NCBI RefSeq assembly: GCF_003201285.1
Contig: NZ_QICS01000002.1
Coordinates: 310,001-374,000, forward strand
Direction: 5' to 3'
Source: Lachnotalea glycerini
Lineage (GTDB): Bacteria > Bacillota > Clostridia > Lachnospirales > Lachnospiraceae
DNA length: 64,000 nucleotides
Position numbers and translations under genes: made by a program. Below are positions 34,740 to 45,128 of this stretch, piece after piece (within the stretch, counting starts at the first letter, position 1; each line of letters starts with the position of its first letter). The notes beneath the pieces are model-generated. The model was not told the DNA's origin, searched no databases, and saw only the letters and a list, made by a program, of their open reading frames with translations.

Positions 34740-35294
34740 ATGGATGAAAGGTTAAATCAATATAGCACTAAAATGGAAAAGTCATTTGATAGCTTATTGG
34801 GTGAATTTACTGCAATTAGAGCGGGGCGTGCTAATCCACATATTTTAGATAAATTAAGAGTAGATTATTATGGAAGTCCTACTGCGATTCAGCAGGTAGC
34901 GAATGTGAATGTTCCTGAAGCAAGAATGATTCAAATACAACCATGGGAAAGCAGTATGCTAAAGGAAATTGAAAAGTCAATTTTAACTTCAGATTTAGGT
35001 TTAAATCCTACCAATGATGGAAAAACAATTCGTTTGGTATTTCCAGAATTAACAGAGGATAGAAGAAAACAATTAGTAAAAGACGTTAAGAAAAAAGGTG
35101 AAGCAGCTAAGGTGGCTATTCGAAATATCAGAAGAGATGCAAATGATGCGTTTAAAAAGCTTGGTAAATCAAATGATATCTCTGAGGATGAAATAAAACA
35201 ATTAGAAGATGATACACAAAAATTAACGGATAAGTATATAACAGATATTGATAAAGCGGTAGAATCTAAGTCAAAAGAAATACTTACGGTGTAA
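34740..35294 (+). CDS. frr: Ribosome recycling factor
   Basis: A 184-residue RRF with the tRNA-like two-domain plan: helical hairpin with FTAIRAGRANPHILDKLRVD, the VNVPEARMIQIQPWE segment, and the C-terminal helices with EDRRKQLVKDVKKKGEAAKV. It splits post-termination ribosomes with EF-G. AAAGGAGG precedes ATG 34740; a terminator follows at 35314. Confidence 0.98.
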   Translation: MDERLNQYSTKMEKSFDSLLGEFTAIRAGRANPHILDKLRVDYYGSPTAIQQVANVNVPEARMIQIQPWESSMLKEIEKSILTSDLGLNPTNDGKTIRLVFPELTEDRRKQLVKDVKKKGEAAKVAIRNIRRDANDAFKKLGKSNDISEDEIKQLEDDTQKLTDKYITDIDKAVESKSKEILTV

Positions 35295-35313
35295 TTTACA
35301 AATTTGCTATATG

Positions 35314-35365
35314 GAAGGTCTCTTGTTGGTTGTGCAATGACCAGATTAAGGACCTTCTTTTTTTT
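35314..35365 (+). terminator. Terminator after frr
   Basis: A 7-bp outer stem (GAAGGTC with GACCTTC) with an inner TTGGT/ACCA pairing is followed by eight T. It separates frr from uppS. Confidence 0.85.
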
Positions 35366-35412
35366 CGATAGATAAATAAAACTTAGGTTGAGTGAACTGA
35401 AAGGAGTTCTAT

Positions 35413-36117
35413 ATGAATATTCCGCAACATATTGCTATCATTTTGGATGGTAATGGGAGATGGGCTGCTAAAAAGGGGATGCCAAGAAATTATGGACATA
35501 CACAGGGTGCAAAAACAGTAGAAAGAATATGTGAAGATGCATATAAGCTAGGAGTTAAATACTTAACTGTATATGCGTTTTCTACTGAGAACTGGAATAG
35601 ACCTAAAAGTGAAGTAGATGCATTAATGTCGCTTCTTAGAAATTATATGAAAACATGTACGAAAACTGCTGCAAAAAATAATATGAAAGTTAGAATAATA
35701 GGTGATAAAACAAAATTAGCCAGTGATTTACAAAAAAGTATAGAAAAATTAGAAGAATCTTCAAAAGATAATGATGGATTGAATTTTCAAGTTGCCATCA
35801 ATTATGGTTCAAGAGATGAAATTTTAAGAGCAATAAAAGAGATGCTGAAAGATAAAGAAGAAAATAAAATTATGATAGATATAGATGAAGAAATGTTTTC
35901 TGCATATTTAGATACGAAGGATATTCCGGATCCGGATTTGTTAATTAGAACCAGCGGAGAACTAAGACTATCCAATTTTTTATTATGGCAGTTGGCCTAT
36001 GCTGAATTTTATATTACAGATGTATTATGGCCGGATTTTAATAAGGAAGAATTGGTCAAGGCGATTGAACAATATAATAGTAGAGACAGACGTTATGGAG
36101 GCGTGAAGGGAGAATAA
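35413..36117 (+). CDS. uppS: Undecaprenyl diphosphate synthase
   Basis: A 234-residue cis-prenyltransferase that extends FPP to the C55 lipid carrier for peptidoglycan. Signature HIAIILDGNGRWAAKKG holds the catalytic Asp, YLTVYAFSTENW follows, and the C-terminal DLLIRTSGELRLSNFLLWQL is present. FPP comes from IspA, encoded at 58087. AAAGGAG lies before ATG 35413; cdsA begins 3 bases after its stop. Confidence 0.97.
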   Translation: MNIPQHIAIILDGNGRWAAKKGMPRNYGHTQGAKTVERICEDAYKLGVKYLTVYAFSTENWNRPKSEVDALMSLLRNYMKTCTKTAAKNNMKVRIIGDKTKLASDLQKSIEKLEESSKDNDGLNFQVAINYGSRDEILRAIKEMLKDKEENKIMIDIDEEMFSAYLDTKDIPDPDLLIRTSGELRLSNFLLWQLAYAEFYITDVLWPDFNKEELVKAIEQYNSRDRRYGGVKGE

Positions 36118-36120
36118 CTT

Positions 36121-36921
36121 ATGTTTAAGACAAGATTATTAAGTGGCATCATTTTAGTAATACTTGCTTTATTTACATTGATTCAAGGGGGAGATATATT
36201 ATTTGCCACCACTTTAATTATCTCGTTGATCGGATTATCAGAGATTTATAAGGTGGTTAAGATTAATAATAATTTAATAGGTTTTATTGGATATATAGCT
36301 GCTATTTGTTACTATTTTCTGCTTAGATTTGAATTAAAGATACATTTGATGCAACTTATAATGGGATTTTTAATATTTTTAATGACAGCATATGTTTTTT
36401 CGTTTCCCAAATATAGAGTAGAACAGATTATGACAACTTTTTTTGGACTGTTCTATGTTGCAATTATGTTATCATATATATACCAGACAAGAATATTACA
36501 AGATGGAGCATACATAGTATGGTTAATCTTTATTTGCTCTTGGGGGTGTGATACCTGTGCGTATTGTGTTGGAATGCTTTTTGGTAAGCATAAGATGGCA
36601 CCCAGATTAAGTCCCAAAAAGTCAATTGAAGGAGCAGTGGGCGGAGTTTTAGGAGCAGCGGTTATAGGTGTTATCTATGCAAGTATAATTAATAATTATT
36701 TAATAAGTAAGCATGATGTGATAGCAGGCTATGCAGTTATATGCTCAATTGGTGCGATGATTTCGCAGATAGGAGACTTGGCAGCTTCAGCAATTAAGAG
36801 AAATCATGATATTAAGGATTATGGTCGATTAATACCAGGCCATGGTGGAATATTAGATCGATTTGATAGTGTAATATTTACAGCTCCTGTTATTTACTTT
36901 TTAGCGACTTCTATATTATAA
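36121..36921 (+). CDS. cdsA: Phosphatidate cytidylyltransferase
   Basis: A 266-residue polytopic membrane enzyme making CDP-diacylglycerol. About seven to eight hydrophobic segments are visible. The family signature appears as LSPKKSIEGAVGG and, near the end, SAIKRNHDIKDYGRLIPGHG followed by GILDRFDS. It is cotranscribed with uppS and dxr. Confidence 0.96.
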   Translation: MFKTRLLSGIILVILALFTLIQGGDILFATTLIISLIGLSEIYKVVKINNNLIGFIGYIAAICYYFLLRFELKIHLMQLIMGFLIFLMTAYVFSFPKYRVEQIMTTFFGLFYVAIMLSYIYQTRILQDGAYIVWLIFICSWGCDTCAYCVGMLFGKHKMAPRLSPKKSIEGAVGGVLGAAVIGVIYASIINNYLISKHDVIAGYAVICSIGAMISQIGDLAASAIKRNHDIKDYGRLIPGHGGILDRFDSVIFTAPVIYFLATSIL

Positions 36922-36988
36922 TAGAGAATGGACGAAGTAAATAGTTAAATAACGATTTATTAGTAAAGTCCTATGAATGGAGGGAAGT

Positions 36989-38131
36989 ATGAAACAAATA
37001 GCAATTTTAGGTTCCACGGGTTCTATTGGGACGCAAACACTGGATGTTGTGAGAGAGAATAAGGATTTAAGTGTTGCCGCACTTGCTGCAGGCACTAATA
37101 TAGAACAACTTGAAAAACAAATCAGAGAATTTAAGCCAGCTTATGCGGCTGTTTGGGATGAGCAAAAAGCGAAAGAGCTTACTGTTTTAGTTAAGGATAC
37201 TAATACGAGAGTAGTTAGTGGAATGGACGGACTAATTAAAATTGTTACCTTAGACCAAATTAATATTGTAGTTACAGCAATAGTGGGTATGATAGGAATT
37301 AGACCTACTATTGCTGCGATAGAAGCAGGAAAGGATATTGCGCTTGCCAATAAAGAGACATTAGTTACGGCAGGGCATATTATTATGCCTCTGGCAATAG
37401 AAAAGGGAGTAAAAATACTTCCCGTTGATAGTGAGCATAGTGCAATTTTTCAAGCTCTAAATGGTGAAAACCCAAAGCAAATTAATAAAATATTATTGAC
37501 AGCGTCAGGAGGTCCATTCAGAGGTATGAAGCTCGATGACCTTGCAAAGGTAAGCTTGGAAGATGCATTGAAGCATCCGAATTGGTCGATGGGTAAGAAG
37601 ATTACGATTGATTCTTCTACTATGGTAAATAAGGGTTTAGAGGTCATTGAAGCAAAGTGGCTGTTTGATGTAAGTGTGGATGAGATTCAGGTGGTAATTC
37701 AGCCGCAAAGCATCATTCATTCTATGGTTGAATTTGTGGATGGAAGCATTATTGCTCAGCTTGGGATGCCAGATATGAAGCTCCCCATATTATATGCATT
37801 GCTTTATCCTGAAAGACGTAATATGCATGGTGAAAGAGTAGACTTTGCTAAATTAGCAAGTATCACCTTTGAAAGTCCCGATATGGATACGTTTAAGGGA
37901 CTTAAATTGGCTTATTCAGCAGGTAAAACGGGAGGTTCCATGCCAACTGTATTGAATGCTGCAAATGAAAAAGCAGTCAGTAAGTTTTTAAATCGCGAAA
38001 TAGCATATTTAGACATTGTTCGTATTATTGAACAGTGCATGAATAAACATAAATTAGTAGATAATCCAAATATTGAGCAAATAATAGAAATAGAGAAATC
38101 AGTACATGAACTGATTGAAAGCAGGTGGTAG
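36989..38131 (+). CDS. dxr: DXP reductoisomerase
   Basis: A 380-residue enzyme of the MEP isoprenoid pathway, converting DXP to MEP. The NADPH-binding start AILGSTGSIGTQTLDVV, the ANKETLVTAG segment, the metal/substrate residues in PVDSEHSAIFQ, and SMGKKITIDSSTMVNKGLEV are present. ATG 36989 follows TGGAGGG. Its pathway partners ispG (39294) and dxs (58988) are in the same window. Confidence 0.97.
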   Translation: MKQIAILGSTGSIGTQTLDVVRENKDLSVAALAAGTNIEQLEKQIREFKPAYAAVWDEQKAKELTVLVKDTNTRVVSGMDGLIKIVTLDQINIVVTAIVGMIGIRPTIAAIEAGKDIALANKETLVTAGHIIMPLAIEKGVKILPVDSEHSAIFQALNGENPKQINKILLTASGGPFRGMKLDDLAKVSLEDALKHPNWSMGKKITIDSSTMVNKGLEVIEAKWLFDVSVDEIQVVIQPQSIIHSMVEFVDGSIIAQLGMPDMKLPILYALLYPERRNMHGERVDFAKLASITFESPDMDTFKGLKLAYSAGKTGGSMPTVLNAANEKAVSKFLNREIAYLDIVRIIEQCMNKHKLVDNPNIEQIIEIEKSVHELIESRW

Positions 38132-38132
38132 T

Positions 38133-39164
38133 TTGAAGATTATTTTGGCATTGTTGATATTTAGTTTAATTGTAATTATACATGAATTGGGACACTTTCT
38201 TTTGGCAAAGAAAAATGGTATTTATGTCACCGAGTTCTCTGTTGGAATGGGACCAAGGTTAATTAGTTTTGTAAAAGGAGAAACCAGATATTCACTTAAG
38301 CTTTTTCCATTTGGTGGTTCTTGCATGATGCTTGGGGAGGATGAATCAAGTGATGATGAGCGTTCCTTTGGGAAAAAGTCGGTTTGGGCTAGAATATCAG
38401 TAGTTGTAGCGGGACCTATTTTTAATTTTATTCTGGCCTTTATCCTTTCATTATTTATTGTTGGTAGTATAGGCTATGACGCTCCGGTCATTTATCAGGT
38501 AATGGATGGTTATCCAGCTCAGGAAGCAGGATTACAATCTGGGGATAAAATTATTAAAATTAATAATGAGAAGATTCATTTGTATCGTGAAATTTTGGTA
38601 TTTACACAGTTTAATCAGGGTGAAACAGCAAATATTGTTTATGAAAGAGATGGACAGCAGTACAGTGTAATTTTAGAACCGAAGCTTTATGAAGAATCAG
38701 GAAGTTATTTGTATGGCTTTCAGGGTTCAGGTACGAGAGTGAAAGGCAATGCGATTACCACGATAAAATACAGTGCCTATGAAGTAAAATACTGGATAGT
38801 TACAACAGTAAAGAGCATTGGTATGATTTTTAAAGGGAAAGTAACCGCAGATGATGTGCAAGGACCGGTTGGAATTGTTGATAATATAGGTAAAACTTAC
38901 GAAGAAAGTAAAAGTGACGGTGCATTTTATGTATGGCTTAATATGCTAAATATATCCATTTTGTTGAGTGCCAATTTAGGTGTCATGAATTTACTTCCAT
39001 TGCCGGCTTTAGATGGTGGAAGACTGGTATTTTTAGTAATTGAAGCAATCAGAGGAAAGGCAATAGATAAGGAAAAAGAAGGAATGGTACATTTTGTTGG
39101 ACTAATGCTTCTTATGGCACTTATGGTATTTATCATGTTTAATGATATAAGACGTTTGTTTTAA
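38133..39164 (+). CDS. rseP: RseP/RasP site-2 zinc protease
   Basis: A 343-residue intramembrane metalloprotease. The zinc motif His17-Glu-Leu-Gly-His21 is in the first membrane helix, a PDZ domain spans about 110-190, and the C-terminal NLLPLPALDGGRL supplies the third ligand. It cleaves anti-sigma factors and signal-peptide remnants. The start is TTG 38133, one base after the dxr stop, with AGGTGGT upstream. Confidence 0.95.
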   Translation: MKIILALLIFSLIVIIHELGHFLLAKKNGIYVTEFSVGMGPRLISFVKGETRYSLKLFPFGGSCMMLGEDESSDDERSFGKKSVWARISVVVAGPIFNFILAFILSLFIVGSIGYDAPVIYQVMDGYPAQEAGLQSGDKIIKINNEKIHLYREILVFTQFNQGETANIVYERDGQQYSVILEPKLYEESGSYLYGFQGSGTRVKGNAITTIKYSAYEVKYWIVTTVKSIGMIFKGKVTADDVQGPVGIVDNIGKTYEESKSDGAFYVWLNMLNISILLSANLGVMNLLPLPALDGGRLVFLVIEAIRGKAIDKEKEGMVHFVGLMLLMALMVFIMFNDIRRLF

Positions 39165-39167
39165 AAT

Positions 39168-39192
39168 AAAAAGTTCGCATTGCGAACTTTTT
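39168..39192. terminator. Terminator after rseP
   Basis: An 11-bp stem (AAAAAGTTCGC with GCGAACTTTTT) with a 3-base loop lies 3 bases after the stop codon; A- and T-runs on the two sides allow termination in both directions. Confidence 0.75.
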
Positions 39193-39293
39193 ACTTTACG
39201 CAAGGATGATACCAATGTGAACTTAGAACTTTAAAGAAGTAATTAAAAATAACCGTTTCTCATGGTTTACAAAAGCGCAGGAAAGGAAAATTT

Positions 39294-40352
39294 ATGTACA
39301 GAGATCATACAAAAGTAATTCAAATCGGTAACCGGGTGATCGGTGGTGGAAACACAGTATTAATACAATCTATGACAAATACAAAAACAGAGGATGTACA
39401 GGCTACAGTGAAGCAAATTAAAGTACTTGCAGCAGCGGGATGCGATATTATACGCTGCGCAGTTCCGGATATGAAAGCAGCGCAGGCTTTAAAAGCGATT
39501 AAAAGCGAGATTACAATACCTCTTGTGGCAGATATACATTTTGACTATAGGCTGGCAATTGCTGCAATTGAAAACGGAGCGGATAAGATTCGTATCAATC
39601 CGGGAAATATCGGAAGTATAGATAGGGTAAAAGCAGTAGTGGATACAGCAAAGGAAAGAAATATACCCATTAGAATAGGTGTAAACAGCGGCTCTTTAGA
39701 AAAAAATCTATTGGAAAAATACAATGGTGTTACAGCACAAGGAATTGTGGAAAGTGCATTAAATAAAGTGAAATTAATTGAAGACTTAGGTTACGATAAT
39801 CTTGTAATCAGTATAAAATCTTCTGACGTTTTAATGTGTGTCAAAGCTCATGAATTAATTTCCCAAGAAACAAATTATCCTCTGCATGTAGGAATTACAG
39901 AAGCAGGAACAATATCATCAGGAAATATTAAGTCTTCTGTAGGTCTTGGAATTATTCTACATCAGGGAATCGGAGATACGATAAGAGTTTCTTTGACAGG
40001 AGATCCTTTAGAGGAGATAAAAACAGCTAAATTAATATTAAAAACCTTAGGTATTCGTAAGGGAGGAATAGAAGTAGTATCTTGCCCGACCTGTGGAAGA
40101 ACAAAAATAGATTTAATAAGGCTTGCCAATGAGGTGGAAAATATGGTAGCTGACATACCACTTGACATCAAAGTTGCGGTAATGGGATGCGTTGTGAATG
40201 GTCCTGGTGAAGCAAAAGAAGCCGATATCGGTATTGCTGGCGGAATTGGCGAAGGGCTGCTGATTAAGCATGGCGAAATCGTGAGAAAGGTACCCGAAGA
40301 AGAATTGTTAAGTACATTAAGGGAAGAATTACTTAATTGGAGTGAACAGTAA
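39294..40352 (+). CDS. ispG: IspG (GcpE), 4Fe-4S HMBPP synthase
   Basis: A 352-residue enzyme for the penultimate MEP-pathway step. A TIM-barrel N-terminal part (VQSMTNTKTEDVQAT-like IQSMTNTKTEDVQATVKQI, then DIHFDYRLA) is followed by the cluster domain with SCPTCGRTKIDL and GCVVNGPGEAKEADIGI, which supply the cysteine ligands. AGGAAAGGAA lies upstream of ATG 39294. polC starts directly after its stop. Confidence 0.97.
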   Translation: MYRDHTKVIQIGNRVIGGGNTVLIQSMTNTKTEDVQATVKQIKVLAAAGCDIIRCAVPDMKAAQALKAIKSEITIPLVADIHFDYRLAIAAIENGADKIRINPGNIGSIDRVKAVVDTAKERNIPIRIGVNSGSLEKNLLEKYNGVTAQGIVESALNKVKLIEDLGYDNLVISIKSSDVLMCVKAHELISQETNYPLHVGITEAGTISSGNIKSSVGLGIILHQGIGDTIRVSLTGDPLEEIKTAKLILKTLGIRKGGIEVVSCPTCGRTKIDLIRLANEVENMVADIPLDIKVAVMGCVVNGPGEAKEADIGIAGGIGEGLLIKHGEIVRKVPEEELLSTLREELLNWSEQ

Positions 40353-43300
40353 ATGAGTAAACTGTTTTTTGATGCATTTCAAAATCTAAAATTGAATAGT
40401 AATTTGCAAAGTTTATTGGAGGAAGTGGAAATAACTAAGATTTCTTCTAATAGTAAGAGAGATTTTATTCGAATTTACTTAAATAGTACAAGATTGATAG
40501 AAAAGAGAGATATCTATTCCATTGAAGAGGAAATAAAAAAGCAGTTATTTCCCAATACTGCTATTACGATTAAGATAATAGAATCTTTTCAACTGTCAGA
40601 ACAATACACGCCTTCTAAACTTATGAAAGCATATCGGGAAAGTATTTTAGAAGAATTAAAAGAATATAGTATGCTTGAATATAATCTTTTCCTTATGGCT
40701 AACTATGAATTTGAGGAGGAGAAATTATTAAAGCTAAAGCTTGAAAATTCTGTGGTTTCAATTAGCAAGGCAGATGAATTGGTGCGAATTTTGGATAAAA
40801 TATTTAACGATAGATGTGGATTTAAAATTATAGTCAATGTTGAATATGAAGAGCCAAAAGTAAGTAAGGCTCGAAAGATGAGTGAAAAAAAGATTGAGCA
40901 GGAAATTGCACTTATTGTCAGTCAGTCATCTATTGTCCAGACAAACAATAATGAGGGGATAGAAACGTATGATAGCAATGAGCGCAAAGAGGAAAGAGAA
41001 GAAGACAAAAAAATTCAGAAATCAGATCAAAAACAAAGAGAGAAAAAGACCTTTACAGATAAGAAAAACTATAATAAAAATGGTTATGGACAATATAAAA
41101 AGTCCGATAATCCGGATGTAATTTATGGACGAGATTTCGAAGAGGAAGAAATCAGTATCGATAGCATAGTTGGTGAAATTGGCGAAGTAGCAATAAAGGG
41201 AAAAGTAATATTTTTAGATAAGCGTGAAATTAGAAATGAAAAAACAATTATTATTTTTAATATAACAGATTTTACCGATACAATAACAGTGAAAATGTTT
41301 GTTAAAAATGAACAATTGGAAGAAATATTAGCAGAATTAAAAGAAGGTGTTTTCTTAAAAATCAAGGGAGTAACAACAGTTGATCGATTTGATAGTGAAC
41401 TCACAATAGCATCAATAGCAGGTATGAAAAAAATACCAGATTTTACAACGGGCAGAATGGATACCAATCCAGAAAAAAGAGTTGAATTGCACTGTCATAC
41501 GAAGATGAGTGATATGGATGGTGTGTCCGATGTGAAAGATATTATTAAGCGAGCCAAGAAATGGGGACATAAAGCTGTCGCGATTACAGATCATGGAGTG
41601 GTTCAGGCTTTTACGGATGCAAATCATGCAGTAGATAAAGGAGAAGACTTTAAAATAATTTACGGAGTAGAAGCTTATTTAGTAGATGATTTAAAAGACA
41701 TTATTGAAAATGTAAAGGGACAAAGTCTGGATGAAACACACGTTGTATTTGACCTTGAAACAACAGGTTTTAGTCCGATTAAGAACAAAATTATAGAAAT
41801 AGGGGCAGTTAAAATTATAGCTGGAGAAATTGTTGATCGATTTAGCGCATTCGTGAATCCAACAGTACCAATTCCGTTTGAAATTGAAAAGCTAACTGGG
41901 ATCAATGATAATATGGTAATTAATGAACCTAAAATTGAAGAAATTTTGCCAAAGTTTATGGAATTTTGTAATGGTTCAGTTATGGTTGCACATAATGCTG
42001 GCTTTGACATGGGCTTTATTAAGGCTAATTGCGCCAAATTGGGCTTAGAATGTGATTATACGGTAATTGATACGGTCGCAATGGCAAGGCTTCTTTTACC
42101 AAGCTTAAACAGGTATAAACTAGATAGCGTGGCTAAGACACTTGGAGTTTCATTAGAAAATCATCATAGAGCCATAGATGATGCAGGCTGCACGGCAGAA
42201 ATATATATAAAATTTATTGAGATGCTCAAGGAACGAGATATTTATGATCTTTCAGCTGTAAATAAAACAGGTGGGATGACGGTTGATGCTATAAAGAAGC
42301 TTCCAACATATCATGCAATTATTTTGGCTAAAAATGATGTTGGCAGAATTAATTTATATAAACTGATATCCTATTCTCACATTAACTATTATAGCAGAAG
42401 ACCACGGATACCAAAAAGTGAGTATTTAAAGCACCGAGAAGGCCTCATTATCGGCTCTGCATGTGAAGCAGGTGAATTATATAAGGCAGTGCTAAATGGT
42501 GAGCCAGAAGAGGAAATTTCGAGGTTGGTAAATTTTTATGATTATTTAGAGATACAACCTCTTGGAAATAACCAATTTATGTTAAGGGATGAGAAATATT
42601 CACAAATTACATCTAATCAAGATTTAATTGCAATTAATAAAAAAATCGTACAGCTGGGTGAGCAGTTTAAAAAGCCCGTTGTGGCAACCTGTGATGTACA
42701 TTTTCTTGATCCCGAAGATGAAGTGTATCGTAGAATTATTATGGCAGGAAAAGGCTTTAAAGATTCAGATGAGCAAGCTCCACTTTATTATAGGACGACA
42801 GAAGAAATGTTAAAGGAATTTGAATATTTAGGAAGTAAAAAGGCTGAGGAGGTAGTCATAACCAATACAAATAAAATAGCAGATATGATAGATAAAATAT
42901 CACCAGTAAGACCGGATAAATGCCCACCCGTTATTGAAAATTCGGATCAGACACTTAGAGAAATTTGCTATGCTAAGGCTCATGAGATATACGGAGAGAA
43001 GCTTCCGGAGGTTGTTACGGAAAGATTAGAAAGGGAACTTAATTCTATTATTTCAAATGGATTTGCTGTTATGTATATTATTGCACAGAAACTTGTTTGG
43101 AAATCCAATGATGATGGGTATCTGGTAGGATCAAGAGGGTCTGTTGGGTCTTCCTTTGTTGCTACTATGTCAGGTATTACTGAGGTAAATCCGCTTAGAC
43201 CACATTACTATTGCTCCAAATGTCATTATAGTGACTTTGATTCGGATGAAGTAAAGTCCTTTTCAGGTGGGGCAGGGTGTGATATGCCGGATAAGCTTTG

Positions 43301-44813
43301 TCCGGTTTGCAACGAGCCTCTTAAAAAAGAAGGCTTTGATATACCGTTTGAAACGTTCCTAGGTTTTAAGGGAAATAAAGAACCTGATATTGATTTAAAC
43401 TTCTCTGGAGATTATCAAAGCAATGCTCACAGGTATACAGAGGTAATATTTGGAAAAGGACAGACGTTTCGGGCGGGTACGATTGGAACGCTTGCTGATA
43501 AGACTGCATTTGGATATGTTAAAAATTATTATGAGGAGCGGGGTATACATAAAAGAAACTGTGAAATTTCTAGAATAGTGGGAGGCTGCGTGGGGATTCG
43601 AAGAACGACAGGTCAGCATCCCGGAGGTATTATCGTTTTGCCTCATGGGGAAGAAATCTATTCGTTTACCCCGGTACAAAGACCTGCAAATGATATGACA
43701 ACTGATACGATAACCACACATTTTGATTATCATTCGATTGATCATAATCTATTAAAACTTGACATTCTAGGACACGATGATCCAACCATGATTCGTATGC
43801 TTGAGGACATTACCGGTTTAAACGCCATCACAATTCCTCTGGATAACAAAGAAGTAATGTCTTTGTTTAGTAGTACAAAGGCATTAAATATAACGCCAGA
43901 GGATATTGGAGGCTGCCCACTTGGGGCGCTAGGCATACCAGAGTTTGGAACTGATTTTGTTATTCAGATGCTTATTGATACAAAACCAAAGTCTTTCTCT
44001 GACTTAGTACGAATTTCAGGGCTTTCTCATGGAACAGATGTTTGGCTTGGGAATGCTCAGACTTTAATTCAAGAGGGAAAAGCAACTATTTCGACTGCGA
44101 TATGCACACGAGATGATATTATGACTTATCTCATTAATAAAGGGGTAGAAAGTGAGCTTTCCTTTACTATTATGGAAAGTGTAAGAAAAGGCAAAGGCTT
44201 AAAAGAAGAATGGAAAAAGGTAATGATAGAAAATGATGTTCCAGAGTGGTATATTTGGTCATGTGAAAAAATAAAATATATGTTTCCAAAGGCACATGCA
44301 GCAGCTTATGTCATGATGGCTTGGAGAATTGCCTATTTTAAAGTGTTTTATCCATTGGCTTATTATGCAGCCTATTTTAGCATACGTGCATCTGGTTTTA
44401 CCTATGAGCTGATGTGCCAGGGAGTGGATAAATTGGAGTACTATTTAAACGACTATAAAAAAAGAGCAGATACTCTGTCTAAGAAAGAGCAAGATACGCT
44501 AAAGGATATGAGAATTGTACAAGAGATGTATGCCAGGGGGTTTGAGTTTAAACCAATCGATATATATAGTGCGAAAGCACATCGATTTGAAGTTGTGGAT
44601 GGAAAGCTTATGCCAGCCTTAAGCACAATTGATGGTTTAGGTGATAAAGCAGCAGATGCCGTAGTAGAAGCTGCAAAAAATGGTAAGTTTTTATCAAAAG
44701 ACGATTTTCGCCAAAGGACTAAGGTAAGTAAGACAGTAATTGATTTGATGGATGATTTGGGTTTGATGGGGGATTTACCAGAATCAAATCAGTTATCCTT
44801 GTTTGATTTTTAA
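40353..44813 (+). CDS. polC: PolC-type DNA polymerase III alpha subunit
   Basis: A 1486-residue Gram-positive replicase. Order: N-terminal domain with a Lys/Glu-rich linker (about 190-255), OB fold, PHP domain (ELHCHTKMSDMDGVSDVKDI, AITDHGVVQAF), inserted DEDD exonuclease (VVFDLETTGFSPIKNKIIEI at about 463), the zinc-binding CSKCHYSDFD/CPVCNEP region, polymerase palm with GSVGSSFVATM and the EPDIDLNFSGDYQ motif, and C-terminal helix-hairpin-helix. It begins in the base after the ispG stop, so the two genes are coupled. Confidence 0.98.
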   Translation: MSKLFFDAFQNLKLNSNLQSLLEEVEITKISSNSKRDFIRIYLNSTRLIEKRDIYSIEEEIKKQLFPNTAITIKIIESFQLSEQYTPSKLMKAYRESILEELKEYSMLEYNLFLMANYEFEEEKLLKLKLENSVVSISKADELVRILDKIFNDRCGFKIIVNVEYEEPKVSKARKMSEKKIEQEIALIVSQSSIVQTNNNEGIETYDSNERKEEREEDKKIQKSDQKQREKKTFTDKKNYNKNGYGQYKKSDNPDVIYGRDFEEEEISIDSIVGEIGEVAIKGKVIFLDKREIRNEKTIIIFNITDFTDTITVKMFVKNEQLEEILAELKEGVFLKIKGVTTVDRFDSELTIASIAGMKKIPDFTTGRMDTNPEKRVELHCHTKMSDMDGVSDVKDIIKRAKKWGHKAVAITDHGVVQAFTDANHAVDKGEDFKIIYGVEAYLVDDLKDIIENVKGQSLDETHVVFDLETTGFSPIKNKIIEIGAVKIIAGEIVDRFSAFVNPTVPIPFEIEKLTGINDNMVINEPKIEEILPKFMEFCNGSVMVAHNAGFDMGFIKANCAKLGLECDYTVIDTVAMARLLLPSLNRYKLDSVAKTLGVSLENHHRAIDDAGCTAEIYIKFIEMLKERDIYDLSAVNKTGGMTVDAIKKLPTYHAIILAKNDVGRINLYKLISYSHINYYSRRPRIPKSEYLKHREGLIIGSACEAGELYKAVLNGEPEEEISRLVNFYDYLEIQPLGNNQFMLRDEKYSQITSNQDLIAINKKIVQLGEQFKKPVVATCDVHFLDPEDEVYRRIIMAGKGFKDSDEQAPLYYRTTEEMLKEFEYLGSKKAEEVVITNTNKIADMIDKISPVRPDKCPPVIENSDQTLREICYAKAHEIYGEKLPEVVTERLERELNSIISNGFAVMYIIAQKLVWKSNDDGYLVGSRGSVGSSFVATMSGITEVNPLRPHYYCSKCHYSDFDSDEVKSFSGGAGCDMPDKLCPVCNEPLKKEGFDIPFETFLGFKGNKEPDIDLNFSGDYQSNAHRYTEVIFGKGQTFRAGTIGTLADKTAFGYVKNYYEERGIHKRNCEISRIVGGCVGIRRTTGQHPGGIIVLPHGEEIYSFTPVQRPANDMTTDTITTHFDYHSIDHNLLKLDILGHDDPTMIRMLEDITGLNAITIPLDNKEVMSLFSSTKALNITPEDIGGCPLGALGIPEFGTDFVIQMLIDTKPKSFSDLVRISGLSHGTDVWLGNAQTLIQEGKATISTAICTRDDIMTYLINKGVESELSFTIMESVRKGKGLKEEWKKVMIENDVPEWYIWSCEKIKYMFPKAHAAAYVMMAWRIAYFKVFYPLAYYAAYFSIRASGFTYELMCQGVDKLEYYLNDYKKRADTLSKKEQDTLKDMRIVQEMYARGFEFKPIDIYSAKAHRFEVVDGKLMPALSTIDGLGDKAADAVVEAAKNGKFLSKDDFRQRTKVSKTVIDLMDDLGLMGDLPESNQLSLFDF

Positions 44814-44911
44814 TTCATCAGATGTCCAATAACTATCATGCTCAGAGTCTCTTGTAGTAAACTGTTTATCAAATCATTCTAGTAAAGTATTTTATTTTAC
44901 TTAGTTAAAAC

Positions 44912-44950
44912 AAAACAGATAAAGCCAATTAATTAGGCTTTATCTGTTTT
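44912..44950. terminator. Bidirectional terminator between polC and the minus-strand 49-residue gene
   Basis: A perfect 15-bp stem (AAAACAGATAAAGCC with GGCTTTATCTGTTTT) with a 9-base loop. On the + strand it ends polC transcription; on the minus strand it overlaps the last codons and stop of the small gene at 44933-45082. Confidence 0.88.
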
Positions 44951-45082
44951 AAGTATAAATGTTCTTATAAGTTTATTCAATGTTTCGGTCAATTGGTTTG
45001 AAGTTTTGCGCCACATTTCGCATTCGTGCTCAAGATCTCGAATTTCCGATTCTAATTTTTCAATCTGTTCATTATCATTCAT
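44933..45082 (-). CDS. Small coiled-coil protein, 49 residues
   Basis: A short frame not recognised as a known family, yet a complete gene unit. The promoter TTTACT/TATAAT (17 apart) lies at 45129-45157, GGAGGGG is 7 bases before the ATG (on the minus strand at 45082), and a terminator overlaps the stop. The protein starts MNDNEQIEKLESEIRDLEHE, is helical and acidic with heptad-like Leu/Ile positions up to about residue 30, and ends in a basic Leu/Ile-rich segment. It has one Cys, a Trp and no membrane helix. It could be a dimeric regulator or adaptor; this is a guess. Confidence 0.7.
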   Translation of the reverse strand: MNDNEQIEKLESEIRDLEHECEMWRKTSNQLTETLNKLIRTFILKTDKA

Positions 45083-45128
45083 ATAATTCCCCTCCAATGT
45101 TATGCTGAATTATTTGAAACTTAATCAA

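Noticed and set aside
42628-42813. Second + strand frame inside polC
   Set aside because: Out-of-frame overlap with conserved PolC sequence and no ribosome binding site.
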